Positions 24,992-34,064 of a stretch of DNA of 64,000 nucleotides are shown piece after piece. This DNA comes from Candidatus Saccharimonadales bacterium. GTDB lineage: Bacteria > Patescibacteriota > Saccharimonadia > Saccharimonadales > Saccharimonadaceae. The position numbers and the translations under genes were made by a program. The DNA is taken from positions 1 to 64,000 of the forward strand of contig DATHGB010000015.1 of the NCBI GenBank assembly GCA_035317825.1, read 5' to 3'. Below the pieces are notes generated by a model. That model was not told the DNA's origin and did not search any database. It saw only the letters and a program-made list of their open reading frames with translations. Within the stretch, counting starts at the first letter, position 1, and every line of letters begins with the position of its first letter.

Positions 24992-25438
24992 ATGGCCAAA
25001 AGCATCAACCAAGTGATTTTAATGGGACGTTTAACACGTGACCCTGAAGTCCGAACGACAAGCACAGGTAAAACGATTACAAGCTTTAGTCTTGCGGTTG
25101 ATCGCGGCGGCCAAGACGACCAAGCAGACTTTTTTGACATTACCGCGTGGGAAAAGCTAGGGGAACTTGTTAGCCAGTATCTTTCAAAGGGACGCCGCTG
25201 CCTCGTGCAGGGACGACTTCGCCAAGATAGCTGGGACGACAAAGAAACCGGCAAGAAACGCAGTAAAGTCGAAGTAGTGGCGACAGACGTTACTTTCCTT
25301 GACGGTCCTAGCGGCGACAACGCTGGCCCATCAAACAATTCAAATTCATCGAATTCTAATAGTACTAAAAAATCTGACGACGTGGTAATCGAAGATATCG
25401 ACGACAAGCCAATCGACCTCAGTGAAATTCCATTCTAA
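24992..25438 (+). CDS. ssb: Single-stranded DNA-binding protein
   Basis: 148 aa. OB fold from [17 protein letters not shown] through [14 protein letters not shown] and [12 protein letters not shown], a Ser/Asn-rich linker ([11 protein letters not shown]), and an acidic tip ending LSEIPF, the protein-interaction tail of bacterial SSBs (compare DDDIPF). Forms tetramers in most bacteria. Between rpsF and rpsR in the classic order, so probably co-transcribed. Confidence 0.97.
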   Translation: MAKSINQVILMGRLTRDPEVRTTSTGKTITSFSLAVDRGGQDDQADFFDITAWEKLGELVSQYLSKGRRCLVQGRLRQDSWDDKETGKKRSKVEVVATDVTFLDGPSGDNAGPSNNSNSSNSNSTKKSDDVVIEDIDDKPIDLSEIPF

Positions 25439-25449
25439 GGAGAACAAGA

Positions 25450-25653
25450 ATGATTAACAAACGATTCAAAAAAGACGCACCAGCGTATTTTGACTACAAA
25501 GACGTAAAGACCTTACAGCGTTTCATTAACATGTATGGTCAAATCGAACCTATTGCAAAGACTGGCCTAAGCGCTAAACAGCAACGACAGCTATCAACAG
25601 CTATCAAGCGTGCACGTCACCTTGCACTACTTCCATTCGTCGTATCTAACTAA
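25450..25653 (+). CDS. rpsR: 30S ribosomal protein S18
   Basis: 67 aa. Short basic protein with [13 protein letters not shown] and the C-terminal [19 protein letters not shown] signature. The common N-terminal zinc Cys pair is absent (a C-minus form). SD AAGGAGAA lies just before the ATG. Last gene of the operon; an inverted repeat follows. Confidence 0.97.
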   Translation: MINKRFKKDAPAYFDYKDVKTLQRFINMYGQIEPIAKTGLSAKQQRQLSTAIKRARHLALLPFVVSN

Positions 25654-25669
25654 TATTTAGAAAACTGAT

Positions 25670-25698
25670 GCGTTGCACATATTATGTATGCGCAACGC
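25670..25698 (+). terminator. Hairpin between rpsR and efp
   Basis: GCGTTGC (25670-25676) with GCAACGC (25692-25698), 15-nt loop. There is no T-run, so it may be partial termination or processing ahead of efp. Confidence 0.5.
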
Positions 25699-25723
25699 GC
25701 CGGCATTTCTAAGGAGAAATCTC

Positions 25724-26284
25724 ATGTACCAACCAACTGATCTAAAAAAAGGCGTTGTGTGTCAGATTGACGGCAAGCCCTACCGCGTTATTGAATACGG
25801 CCAAAAAGTCATGGGTCGCGGCGGCAGTATTGTGAATGTTAAGTTAAAGAACTTGATTGATGGCAGTGTTATTCCTAAAACTTTCAAGGGACAGGATAAA
25901 ATCGAACGCGCCGAAGTGAACAACAAGACTGTCCAGTATCTGTATAACGACGCCACTGATTTCTTTTTCATGGATCCTGAAACGTTCGAACAGTTTCAGC
26001 TATCAACTGATATCGTAGACAGTGCAGCGGGCTACCTAAAAGAAGGCGACACGCTCAACCTACAATTCTTTGAAGACCGCGTGATTAACGTTGAACTACC
26101 AAAGAACGTTTACCTAGAAGTGACGTATTCTGAGGACGTCGTAAAGGGCGACACCACAAGCAGCGTACTAAAAGATGCGACACTTGAAACAGGGATTACT
26201 GCTAAAGTTCCTTCGTTTATCAAGACAGGCGATATCATATCTGTCGATACGACCACTGGCGAATACCGCGAACGCAAGAAGTAG
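25724..26284 (+). CDS. efp: Elongation factor P
   Basis: 186 aa, normal. Relieves ribosome stalling at polyproline; the Pro-rich 9154 protein and the RNase J tail are possible clients. Start at 25724 (MYQPTDLKKG) after AAGGAGA. Domain I loop reads KVMGRGGS, so the tip residue is Arg rather than the Lys of the EpmA system or the Pro-Gly-Lys of actinobacteria. Domains II and III end in the conserved GDIISVDTTTGEYRER. Confidence 0.96.
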   Translation: MYQPTDLKKGVVCQIDGKPYRVIEYGQKVMGRGGSIVNVKLKNLIDGSVIPKTFKGQDKIERAEVNNKTVQYLYNDATDFFFMDPETFEQFQLSTDIVDSAAGYLKEGDTLNLQFFEDRVINVELPKNVYLEVTYSEDVVKGDTTSSVLKDATLETGITAKVPSFIKTGDIISVDTTTGEYRERKK

Positions 26285-26304
26285 TTACGTAGTATAATGG
26301 GGCT

Positions 26305-28059
26305 ATGGCCAAGGCCCAAAAAACAAAAATCCAGATACTTAAAACACACGTTTCCACGAATTATTCGTTGTACATGCCAGCTAAAAAACGCCACCGGATT
26401 TTTATTTGGGTGGCGTTTTTTATTTTTGCGGTCATTATCGCAGGGCAATTAGCGTATCCAGCTGACCGAGGATTACCGCTGGCAGGTATTCCTGGCAAAT
26501 CATTACGTCTGGCGACGCATGAGCAAATGGCAAAGGCGATCACCGATCAATTTCAAGCCACTAAGCTGAAATTGACCATTGGACAGGACAAATCGTTGGA
26601 ATACTCACTCAAATCCGCCGGTGCCGAACCCGATACCGAAGAAATGATCACGACACTTAGCGACTACCCATTTTGGCAAAGGCTAATACCAGGTACGATT
26701 TTAAAACCGTCCGTACGCGTAACCGAAGCCGCGGTTTATTACAGCACTGATCAATTGAAAAAATTCGCCGAAGCAAGAGCAAGCGAGTTTACGTTTGTTC
26801 CGCAAAACGCCCAGCTAGCTATAAAAGACGGACAGTTGAAAATGACCGAAGCGATGGCGGGTAGTAGTATAAAAAGTAGTGAGCTACTAAACACAATCAG
26901 TCTTGCGACGATCTTACTTGGCCAAACGACGACCATAGAACTATCCGCTAAACGTACGCCTGCGAAGCTTACGTCAAAAGATCTTGGTAAAGTACGTACT
27001 CAGGCCGAGGCAGCTCTTGCGCACAAAGTCGTTATAAAAGCCGACGCCCAGGAATTTTCACCTTCAAAAACCGAGCTTGCATCGTGGGTGATTCTAAATG
27101 CAAATGACAAAGGTGAAGTGACACTGTCTATTGATAAGGAAAAAATCAAAGCTTATATAAACGAACTGAATAAAAAAGTCGGTACGCCCGCCGGACAGAC
27201 AAATATTTCGATTGTTGACGGCAGGGAAACAGGACGAACCGTAGGGTCTATGGGGAGAGCCATAAATACGGATGCCGTGGCAGACCAACTAGCCAGTGCT
27301 ATGTTAGTGCCACCGCCGGCTGTATCCGTAGCGGCGCCTTTTATGGAACTACAGCCGAGCGTCATATTTAACAGCAAATATACAACGACGCAGGCTGGAT
27401 TACAGGCGTATGTAACCGATACGGCTATCGCAAAAAATATGTATATTTCCATCCAGCAATTAGACGGTGCTGGCTGGTCTGCAGGGGCTAGAAATACCGT
27501 CAGTATTCCAAGCGGCAGTACGTATAAATTGTTCGTTGCGCTAGTACTTTTTGACCGGATCGATAAAGGCGAGATCCACTGGGATGATCCGATGCTTGAT
27601 ACGACAGTAGCGGGTTGCTTTGAGCGTATGACCGTAGCATCAACGAATCCATGTGCTGAAAAATGGATCGCCGAGTTCGGCCGACAATATATTAATGATT
27701 TTGTTCATGCTCGCGGATTTAGCGAAGGTACGTCATTTACGACCGGATCCGCGAATCAAACAACGGCGAATGACCTGACGAAGTATATGACGGGCTTGAA
27801 TGATGGTACACTGGTCGGAGGTAGTAATCGTGACCGTTTGCTCGATTCGCTTGGGAGACATCCGTATCGGTATGGTATTCCAACGGGAAGTGCTGGGCAC
27901 GTTCACGACAAAGTAGGCTTTTTATGGGACTACGTTCATGACACGGCAATCGTGAATCATCCAAAAGGCAATTATATTATGACTATTATGACCAAAGGCC
28001 AATCATACGCGGCAATTGCAGCCGTTACGCGCGAAGTAGAAAGAATTATGTACCCATGA
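26305..28059 (+). CDS. Membrane-anchored beta-lactamase-like serine hydrolase
   Basis: 584 aa. One hydrophobic segment at residues about 32-52, then about 300 residues resembling paired YoaR/VanW-type peptidoglycan-binding repeats, and a C-terminal class-A beta-lactamase/PBP fold with SGSTYKL (Ser-x-x-Lys), ASTNPC in place of SDN, and KVGFL in place of KTG. The deacylating Glu is not obvious, so it is more likely a cell-wall enzyme or sensor than a drug-degrading lactamase. TATAAT at 26293-26298 is 6 nt before the ATG: leaderless. It overlaps tlyA by 4 nt. Confidence 0.82.
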   Translation: MAKAQKTKIQILKTHVSTNYSLYMPAKKRHRIFIWVAFFIFAVIIAGQLAYPADRGLPLAGIPGKSLRLATHEQMAKAITDQFQATKLKLTIGQDKSLEYSLKSAGAEPDTEEMITTLSDYPFWQRLIPGTILKPSVRVTEAAVYYSTDQLKKFAEARASEFTFVPQNAQLAIKDGQLKMTEAMAGSSIKSSELLNTISLATILLGQTTTIELSAKRTPAKLTSKDLGKVRTQAEAALAHKVVIKADAQEFSPSKTELASWVILNANDKGEVTLSIDKEKIKAYINELNKKVGTPAGQTNISIVDGRETGRTVGSMGRAINTDAVADQLASAMLVPPPAVSVAAPFMELQPSVIFNSKYTTTQAGLQAYVTDTAIAKNMYISIQQLDGAGWSAGARNTVSIPSGSTYKLFVALVLFDRIDKGEIHWDDPMLDTTVAGCFERMTVASTNPCAEKWIAEFGRQYINDFVHARGFSEGTSFTTGSANQTTANDLTKYMTGLNDGTLVGGSNRDRLLDSLGRHPYRYGIPTGSAGHVHDKVGFLWDYVHDTAIVNHPKGNYIMTIMTKGQSYAAIAAVTREVERIMYP

Positions 28060-28790
28060 CCAAACAACGACTTGATATTGAAATAACCAGCCGGGGATTA
28101 ACCAGCACCCGTTCACAGGCGGAAAGCTGGATTAAACTCGGCAAGGTTGTTGTAGACGGCAAGGTTATTAAAAAGCCTGGCCACTTCGTGAATGACCAAG
28201 CGAAGATTGAGCTTAATGCTGACCAGCAATATGTTAGTCGTGCAGGATTAAAACTTGCGAGTGTAAGTGAGGCACTTCATTTAGATTTTAAAGATAAGAT
28301 TGTTCTTGACGTAGGTAGTAGCACCGGTGGATTTACCGATTACGCGATCAGAAGTGGGGCAAAAAAGGTATATGCGGTTGACGTAGGGACGGACCAGCTT
28401 CACCCCAGCCTACATAACAATCCGCTGATTGAACTCCATGAAAAAACGGATATCCGTGATTTTTATTTACCTGATGACAAGCCAGACATTATCGTGATTG
28501 ACGTATCGTTCATTAGCCTTCGCGATATTTTGCCGCATCTAGCAAAAAATCTTAGTAATAAACATACGCAAATCGCTGCCATGGTAAAACCTCAATTCGA
28601 AGCTCAGCGGGCACAATTGGGTAGTAGCGGTGTCATAAAGAATGACACGATTCGTCGACAAATCCTTAAAGATTTTGAAGCGTGGACAAAACAATATTTT
28701 ACGATTGTTGATAAACGCGACAGTGATGTCCATGGTGCGAGGGGCAATCAAGAGCGTTTCTATCGTCTTAGTATCCTTAAGGCAAAATGA
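28056..28790 (+). CDS. tlyA: TlyA-family rRNA methyltransferase
   Basis: 244 aa. N-terminal S4 RNA-binding domain (RLDIEITSRGLTSTRSQAES), then an FtsJ-like methyltransferase with VLDVGSSTGGFTD for SAM and IVIDVSFISLRDI. TlyA methylates riboses of 16S and/or 23S rRNA and influences capreomycin sensitivity in mycobacteria. Its 4-nt overlap with the preceding hydrolase indicates translational coupling. It ends in TGA, showing UGA is a stop here. Confidence 0.94.
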   Translation: MTKQRLDIEITSRGLTSTRSQAESWIKLGKVVVDGKVIKKPGHFVNDQAKIELNADQQYVSRAGLKLASVSEALHLDFKDKIVLDVGSSTGGFTDYAIRSGAKKVYAVDVGTDQLHPSLHNNPLIELHEKTDIRDFYLPDDKPDIIVIDVSFISLRDILPHLAKNLSNKHTQIAAMVKPQFEAQRAQLGSSGVIKNDTIRRQILKDFEAWTKQYFTIVDKRDSDVHGARGNQERFYRLSILKAK

Positions 28791-28810
28791 TATACTTTTC
28801 ATAAAAATGA

Positions 28811-28981
28811 ATGTACTTCAATAAAGTAATTTTTATAGACAACACCCCACATAACGTAAAAGTCGCTGAAAAGTTGGGCGTTCACGGTCTTTTGCTTGGC
28901 AGCGCGCAAACACTTGAAGCAAAGCTGAATGAGCCCGTCATTTTTACTGACATAAAAAATAACAATACTTACACAACCTAA
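28811..28981 (+). pseudogene. Fragment of a HAD hydrolase (C-terminal end)
   Basis: A 56-codon frame beginning MYFNKVIFIDNTPHNVKVAE and continuing through LGVHGLLLG to an L..KLNE helix. This is HAD motif IV and the last helix, comparable to IFIDDRHAYLKGAERVG in the 2871 protein. Motifs I-III are missing, so it is probably what remains of a deleted gene. Confidence 0.65.
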
Positions 28982-29010
28982 TTGACTTATAAGCATAAAC
29001 GTGTTACTAT
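28982..29010 (+). promoter_or_regulatory. Promoter of the zincin gene
   Basis: TTGACT (28982-28987), 17 nt, TACTAT (29005-29010), then an A/C-rich leader without Shine-Dalgarno, like the cassette-array leaders. Confidence 0.75.
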
Positions 29011-29043
29011 GACTGTAGTTAAACCTACCCAAACAAACACAAT

Positions 29044-30582
29044 ATGGAACATTATACACCTAAGCATCGTAAGCCGGTCAAAGCAGAGCTGCTTTCTGGA
29101 CAGGTTAAATCTGATATTCGCAATCTTGTCGCCGCGGTAGCCCTTACGAGTACTTTATTTCCTATCAGCGCAGAAGCGCCTCCTCGCCACACTTACCGTG
29201 TTGTGTCTGCAATACCTAGTGAACAGCTTCCGAAGATAGAAGGGGCAGCTTTACTTCCATTCGTAACCCTCCCCTATAGTAATGTTGAGGATTTTTATCC
29301 TAACCATCCAGTAAGGGCCGAGACGACTCGTAAAGACGGGGATTATTGTAAAGTCGTTGACGTACCGCTTCCACGTCACTTTGAAGATAGTGAAATTATG
29401 AAAGGTGCCCAGACTGAGTTTGCTATATCGACTGAGGAATTTATAGATGCCCAACGTCAAATGGAGGAAGTCAAATCTATTGCTGATGCTCAAGAAATCA
29501 TGACTCTACTATTGGGAAAACTAGGCATTAAGACCGTATATGATGCCAAAGTCTATGGCAAATATTGGGCGACTGATACCGATAGGCCTGGAGCTCTTGA
29601 TGAATACAAGCTAGGGATGCTCGCTCATATCGAATCTCTCACACTAATGCCACGAGAAATGTTGTCATATGCGAAAACCGTTAACTTTGTTAATGCAAAA
29701 ACTATAGATGAAGGGGCTGATGGCGTATACTTCTTCTCCAAAAAGAAAAAGCCTGATATCGTACTGACTGTTCCTGGGGCAAATAAGGCTACCTTTATTC
29801 ATGAAGAAGCACATGCACTTCATGAGGAAGGTTGTGATAAATTCGAGGACGCTGAGCTAGAGAAACAGTTCCAAGCAGCTGATGAATATTTAAATACAAA
29901 TGAGAACACGAAAGAACTAGAGACTAGGCTTGAAACTCAAGAAGGCGAAGGAAATATAACAGACCAAGAAAAAGCAGCTTATGAACAGCAAGGAAAAAAT
30001 AGCGGGTTTCCTAATACGTATTCGCGCACAAATCTGGCAGAATTACTCGCCGTAGAAACAACTGTTATGGTGCTTGACGGAGGTTATATTCCCAAGGCAA
30101 GTGATAGCATGGATGACAGGGAAAGTGCAGCGCTTTTTAGGGAAATGATTGTAGAACGACTTCAAAAGGCAATGCCACATACTGACGTGCCGGCGTGGCT
30201 GGCATATATGAATACATACCGCGACAGTCTTCCCTCGAAGGTAAATCCTGAGCTTATTACGAGATATCGCATCTCTCCGCTTGATGGGAATATCGAAGTT
30301 TATGAGAAAATCAAAAATAAAAGTATCGCGACATTTGCTCCGGCCATTGAAATTCGTAGCGGAGAGATAGATGTTCCGCCTAAGTACGTCTATGCAAGTA
30401 CTCTTGTTGAATCGGGTCTGGTAAGCATAGCGATTAATACTCCAAATGGCCAGTCGAATACAACGCAGTTAATGATTGCAGCAGCTCAAGAGTATCTAAA
30501 AGATCTTCCGGGTAGCAAAGATAAGGAAATAGATATATCTACGGTATATGAAGGTAAGGTGGTTGTAGTCAGTCTTTACTAA
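29044..30582 (+). CDS. Predicted zincin metallopeptidase, probably exported
   Basis: 512 aa. HEEAH at residues 253-257 is an HExxH zinc site, and NLAELLAVE at 330-338 supplies the distal Glu, the spacing seen in lethal-factor-like (ATLF) zincins. An alternating hydrophobic stretch at residues about 28-48 (VAAVALTSTLFPISAEA) could be a signal peptide with an AEA cut, but the 27-residue basic region before it is long. Between come charged helical regions. Alone with its own promoter, next to ychF and the cassette array, it could be a secreted effector; the target is unknown. It overlaps ychF by 4 nt at the 3' ends. Confidence 0.7.
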   Translation: MEHYTPKHRKPVKAELLSGQVKSDIRNLVAAVALTSTLFPISAEAPPRHTYRVVSAIPSEQLPKIEGAALLPFVTLPYSNVEDFYPNHPVRAETTRKDGDYCKVVDVPLPRHFEDSEIMKGAQTEFAISTEEFIDAQRQMEEVKSIADAQEIMTLLLGKLGIKTVYDAKVYGKYWATDTDRPGALDEYKLGMLAHIESLTLMPREMLSYAKTVNFVNAKTIDEGADGVYFFSKKKKPDIVLTVPGANKATFIHEEAHALHEEGCDKFEDAELEKQFQAADEYLNTNENTKELETRLETQEGEGNITDQEKAAYEQQGKNSGFPNTYSRTNLAELLAVETTVMVLDGGYIPKASDSMDDRESAALFREMIVERLQKAMPHTDVPAWLAYMNTYRDSLPSKVNPELITRYRISPLDGNIEVYEKIKNKSIATFAPAIEIRSGEIDVPPKYVYASTLVESGLVSIAINTPNGQSNTTQLMIAAAQEYLKDLPGSKDKEIDISTVYEGKVVVVSLY

Positions 30583-31655
30583 ACGTTAAACCTGAACTCA
30601 ACAATATCACCAGGCTGCATAATATATTCTTTGCCTTCGGTGCGCATTTTACCAGCGCTTTTGGCAGCAACTTCAGACCCAGCGGCGATGAGATCGTCAT
30701 AATCAACAACTTGCGCGGCAATAAAACCACGTTCGAAATCGGTGTGAATAACACCGGCAGCTTGCGGGGCGGTAAAGCCTTTTCTAATCGTCCAAGCGCG
30801 TACTTCCTGCGGGCCGGCAGTCAGATAACTCTGTAGTCCTAGTATGTCGTAAGCAGCATGAATTAGTTGGATAAGTCCGGTCTCGGCAACGCCATAACTT
30901 TCGAGTAGTTCGTTAGCGTCAGCTGGGTCAAGGCCTTTTAATTCATCTTCTAATTTGGCACAAACGAAAATGGCTCGACTGGGTGCTGCCAAAGCGGAGA
31001 GTTCGGCTTTTTTAGTATCATCCGTAAGCGTTTCTTCGTTAACGTTAAAAGCATAAATGACTGGCTTTGCCGTCAAAAGATGCAGATCAGCGATGTACTC
31101 ATAGTTAAGTGAATCAATTTCCGATAGGGGCGTGCCAGCCTCGAGTTGTGTTTTAAGCGAGGTAAGATAATCGCGCTGAGCAGCGATTTTAGGGTTTGTC
31201 TTCGCTTCTTTAGTGAGTTTTGGCAAACGGCTTTCGATGGTTTGCAGGTCAGCGAGGATCAGTTCGGTATTAATAATAGAGATGTCGTCAGCGGGATGAA
31301 CGCGTTCGGCGACATGAACAATATCATCGTTCTCGAATGCGCGAACGATATGGACGATTGCATCACAGCCACGAATATTAGCCAGGAATTTATTTCCGAG
31401 ACCTTCGCCTTTACTAGCGCCGGCGACAAGGCCTGCAATGTCTACGAATGTGACGGTCGCTGGCAGGATCTTTTTTGATCCATACAAATCAGCTAATTTT
31501 TGCAGTCTGTCATCGGGAACGGGAACGATACCCGTATTTGGTTCGATGGTAGCAAAAGGATAGTTAGCCGCTAGGATATTATTATTTGTCAGTGCGTTGA
31601 ATAGGGTGGACTTGCCGACGTTTGGCAGTCCGACGATACCGATTTCTAGACTCAT
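30579..31655 (-). CDS. ychF: Ribosome-associated ATPase YchF/OLA1
   Basis: 358 aa Obg-family protein that prefers ATP. Start MSLEIGIVGLPNVGKSTLFN (P-loop GLPNVGKST), then DIAGLVAGASKGEGLGNKF, the NxxE nucleotide-specificity block in NVNEE, and a C-terminal TGS domain ending EYIMQPGDIVEFRFNV. Start 31655 fits the family and lies 6 nt after TATGAT on the minus strand, so probably leaderless. Its promoter and first codons recur, degenerate, seven times across the array to its right. Confidence 0.97.
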   Translation of the reverse strand: MSLEIGIVGLPNVGKSTLFNALTNNNILAANYPFATIEPNTGIVPVPDDRLQKLADLYGSKKILPATVTFVDIAGLVAGASKGEGLGNKFLANIRGCDAIVHIVRAFENDDIVHVAERVHPADDISIINTELILADLQTIESRLPKLTKEAKTNPKIAAQRDYLTSLKTQLEAGTPLSEIDSLNYEYIADLHLLTAKPVIYAFNVNEETLTDDTKKAELSALAAPSRAIFVCAKLEDELKGLDPADANELLESYGVAETGLIQLIHAAYDILGLQSYLTAGPQEVRAWTIRKGFTAPQAAGVIHTDFERGFIAAQVVDYDDLIAAGSEVAAKSAGKMRTEGKEYIMQPGDIVEFRFNV

Positions 31656-31685
31656 AAACCAATCATACCATAACAGGGGTGACTT
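31634..31685. repeat. ychF 5' end, the intact member of the array repeat
   Basis: The stretch from ychF codon 7 through its promoter is about 90% identical by hand alignment to repeats at 36064-36108 and 37268-37312 and lies in the same orientation as all of them. It forms the left edge of the cassette array. Confidence 0.8.
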
Positions 31686-31886
31686 ACGTAATAGAGATAG
31701 ATTATGATATATTATTAATTTTAATAATATATTCATGTCGTCAAATTCTACCGAAAAGTTTAGGTATACAGTGCGGCCTAACTGAACAAGAAGGATGCGA
31801 CAGTTTGACAAGCTTATACTTTAGTTTTAATTCTTAGTAACCTATAATCAAGAATATATTATATTTGGTAAGAATAGGATTAAAAA

Positions 31887-34064
31887 GTGTCAAAAGAAAT
31901 TTTAGGGCAATATCAGAAACCGCCAGAATCTTATGATCCACTTGCGACGCACCCCAACCCTGAGCAACTTATTTTAGATAGTTTGAACCAGGGTACCGCG
32001 CTTGCGGGTAGAGAAAAGCCGTTCACTTGGGAGCTTGATGATATTACTTCCGAGGGTGCGTTGCATAGATACCGAGCAGAAGTTGAAATTGAAGCCTTAA
32101 TTAATCTAGCGGAGTATGGTCCAGTTGATATTGAAATGAACAGTACAGACAAACTTGTTCTTCGTAGTTTGTATGGTAAAGACCACTTCGACCCAAGTGT
32201 AGTTATTCGGCTTGACCATTTAGGATACAAAGGCAAGCCACCTCTAGAACACGATGTAAAAGCAGTTGAAGTATACTTAGCAGAACAGCTAGACGCTTAT
32301 GGTCTTAGACATCTTAAAGAATGGGTTCACTTTGGTATGACATCAGAAGATACTAATAATTTAGCATTTAACCTTATGCTGCGTGATGCAACGAATAAAG
32401 TTATTGTTCCGTCTGTAGAGCGGGTTGCTGACCGTTTGGCCCACCTTGCTACTATTTACGCCGATACTCCTACGCTTGGTATCACTCATGCTCAGAAGGC
32501 TTCACCAACTACCGTAGGTAAGCAGTTTGGCTACTTGCTTTCAAACATGACACAAGTGATGGAAGAGCTAAAAGACATGCAACTAACAGGTAAGTTTAGC
32601 GGTGCGGTTGGTAATCATAACCCTATGACAGTATTGTTCCCAGAATTTGATTATGATGACTATTCAAAGGACTTTGTTGAGAGCCAAGGGTTTAAATACG
32701 CACCTATTGAGAACCAACGAAACGACCATCTAGCGGTCACTGACTTACTTGCGACAGTTTCACGATTGGCGGTTGTGGGTAAAGACGCAACTGATAATAT
32801 CTGGCTTCAAATTCTTGGTAATAAACTAACTCAAAAACTTGTTGCTGGTGAGAAGGGTTCATCTACAATGTCCCACAAAATAAACCCTTGGCGACTTGAG
32901 AATGCAGAAGCTCTATTTGAACAAGCTATCGCATTAACAAGTCGTTCTACGGAAGGTTTAGCTTCAAGTCGTCACGAACGTGATTTGTCAGACCATGGAT
33001 GGCAACGAGCATATGGCGATATGATTGGTCGTGTTGTTGCAGGATATAATTACTTTGCCGTCCAGCTAGACCGATTGGCTGTAGACGAAGCAGGTAGCCG
33101 AGAAATACTCAATCAGTCGGCGGAAGTACTTAGCGAATTATTACAGACAGCAGGTCGTGTATCTGGCGACCCAGAAGCTTACGATAAGGTAGTGAGCCTT
33201 ACTCAAGGCAAAAAGATGGATATTGATAGCTTTAAAGCGGTGGTGAAAGAAGCTTTACCTGACGGCGAATTAAGAGACCGTGTTATGGCAATCACTCCTG
33301 ACCAATATACAGGTGTAGCAGGTGAGAAGGCTCGTGGAGCTGTACTGGGCTGGCACGCTGCTAAGCTCGTGTTACGAAGAGGTGTGTTAGATGAATCAAC
33401 AAGTGTGGATGCAGTCCTCTTTGACCTAGATGGTACGCTTCATTTTGGCGATAAAGAAGAACTTTTTGCAAGATTGTCCGTAATTGCGACTGATATGCGT
33501 TCTGGATTTAGTGATGATGAAATTCGTGAATTCGGTAATCGTAGCGATTACACGGAAATGCGAGCTTTAATGGTTGCCGAGCATAACAGACGTTTTCCAG
33601 AGAACCAAATTACCCAGGACGAATTCCAAGAGGCAAACGATGCCGTTTCCGGTACGCTTGACTCGATGTTCTATACAGCCGATGGAGCTGTTAGTACTCT
33701 ACAGACACTTAGGGAGAGTGGTAAGGCTACGGGGCTAGTAACAACTAGAGGTAATAAATCTAGGGACAGGCTTCTAACCCACCACGGTTTTGATGGCTTA
33801 TTCGATGTCGTAGTTGGTCGTGGTGACGCAGAACGTCGCAAGCCACACCCTCAACCTATTGCAATTGCACTTGGAAAACTAAGTATTGGAAATCCAGAAC
33901 GGGCTTTATATGTCGGTGATTTACAGATTGACGATGTTGGTGCAGGTAGGGCGTTAGGTATGAAGACCGCTTTAATTAATGACCAGCCCTTAGACCTTCA
34001 CGGTCCAATCCCAACTTATCACTGGCAGAACCTTGAACCCCTAGCGAGGCGATATGGCCGTTGA
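31887..34064 (+). CDS. Adenylosuccinate lyase fused to a HAD phosphatase
   Basis: 725 aa, GTG start. Residues 1 to about 490 are adenylosuccinate lyase (PurB): HFGMTSEDTNNLA, GITHAQKASPTTVGKQ and the signature GSSTMSHKINPWRLENAE, so catalytic residues look intact. Residues about 508-725 are a HAD hydrolase with VLFDLDGTL, VTTRG, RKPHPQP and VGDLQIDD. I know of no standard fusion of these two. The lyase makes AMP (or AICAR) plus fumarate; the HAD could act on the product. It overlaps a P-loop kinase-like gene by 11 nt. Two possible promoters lie upstream (TTGACA at 31805, TATAAT at 31843). Confidence 0.9.
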   Translation: MSKEILGQYQKPPESYDPLATHPNPEQLILDSLNQGTALAGREKPFTWELDDITSEGALHRYRAEVEIEALINLAEYGPVDIEMNSTDKLVLRSLYGKDHFDPSVVIRLDHLGYKGKPPLEHDVKAVEVYLAEQLDAYGLRHLKEWVHFGMTSEDTNNLAFNLMLRDATNKVIVPSVERVADRLAHLATIYADTPTLGITHAQKASPTTVGKQFGYLLSNMTQVMEELKDMQLTGKFSGAVGNHNPMTVLFPEFDYDDYSKDFVESQGFKYAPIENQRNDHLAVTDLLATVSRLAVVGKDATDNIWLQILGNKLTQKLVAGEKGSSTMSHKINPWRLENAEALFEQAIALTSRSTEGLASSRHERDLSDHGWQRAYGDMIGRVVAGYNYFAVQLDRLAVDEAGSREILNQSAEVLSELLQTAGRVSGDPEAYDKVVSLTQGKKMDIDSFKAVVKEALPDGELRDRVMAITPDQYTGVAGEKARGAVLGWHAAKLVLRRGVLDESTSVDAVLFDLDGTLHFGDKEELFARLSVIATDMRSGFSDDEIREFGNRSDYTEMRALMVAEHNRRFPENQITQDEFQEANDAVSGTLDSMFYTADGAVSTLQTLRESGKATGLVTTRGNKSRDRLLTHHGFDGLFDVVVGRGDAERRKPHPQPIAIALGKLSIGNPERALYVGDLQIDDVGAGRALGMKTALINDQPLDLHGPIPTYHWQNLEPLARRYGR

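Noticed and set aside
26305-28059. Antibiotic-resistance beta-lactamase
   Set aside because: Motifs are changed (STN, KVG), the deacylating Glu is not found, and wall-binding-like repeats precede the domain.
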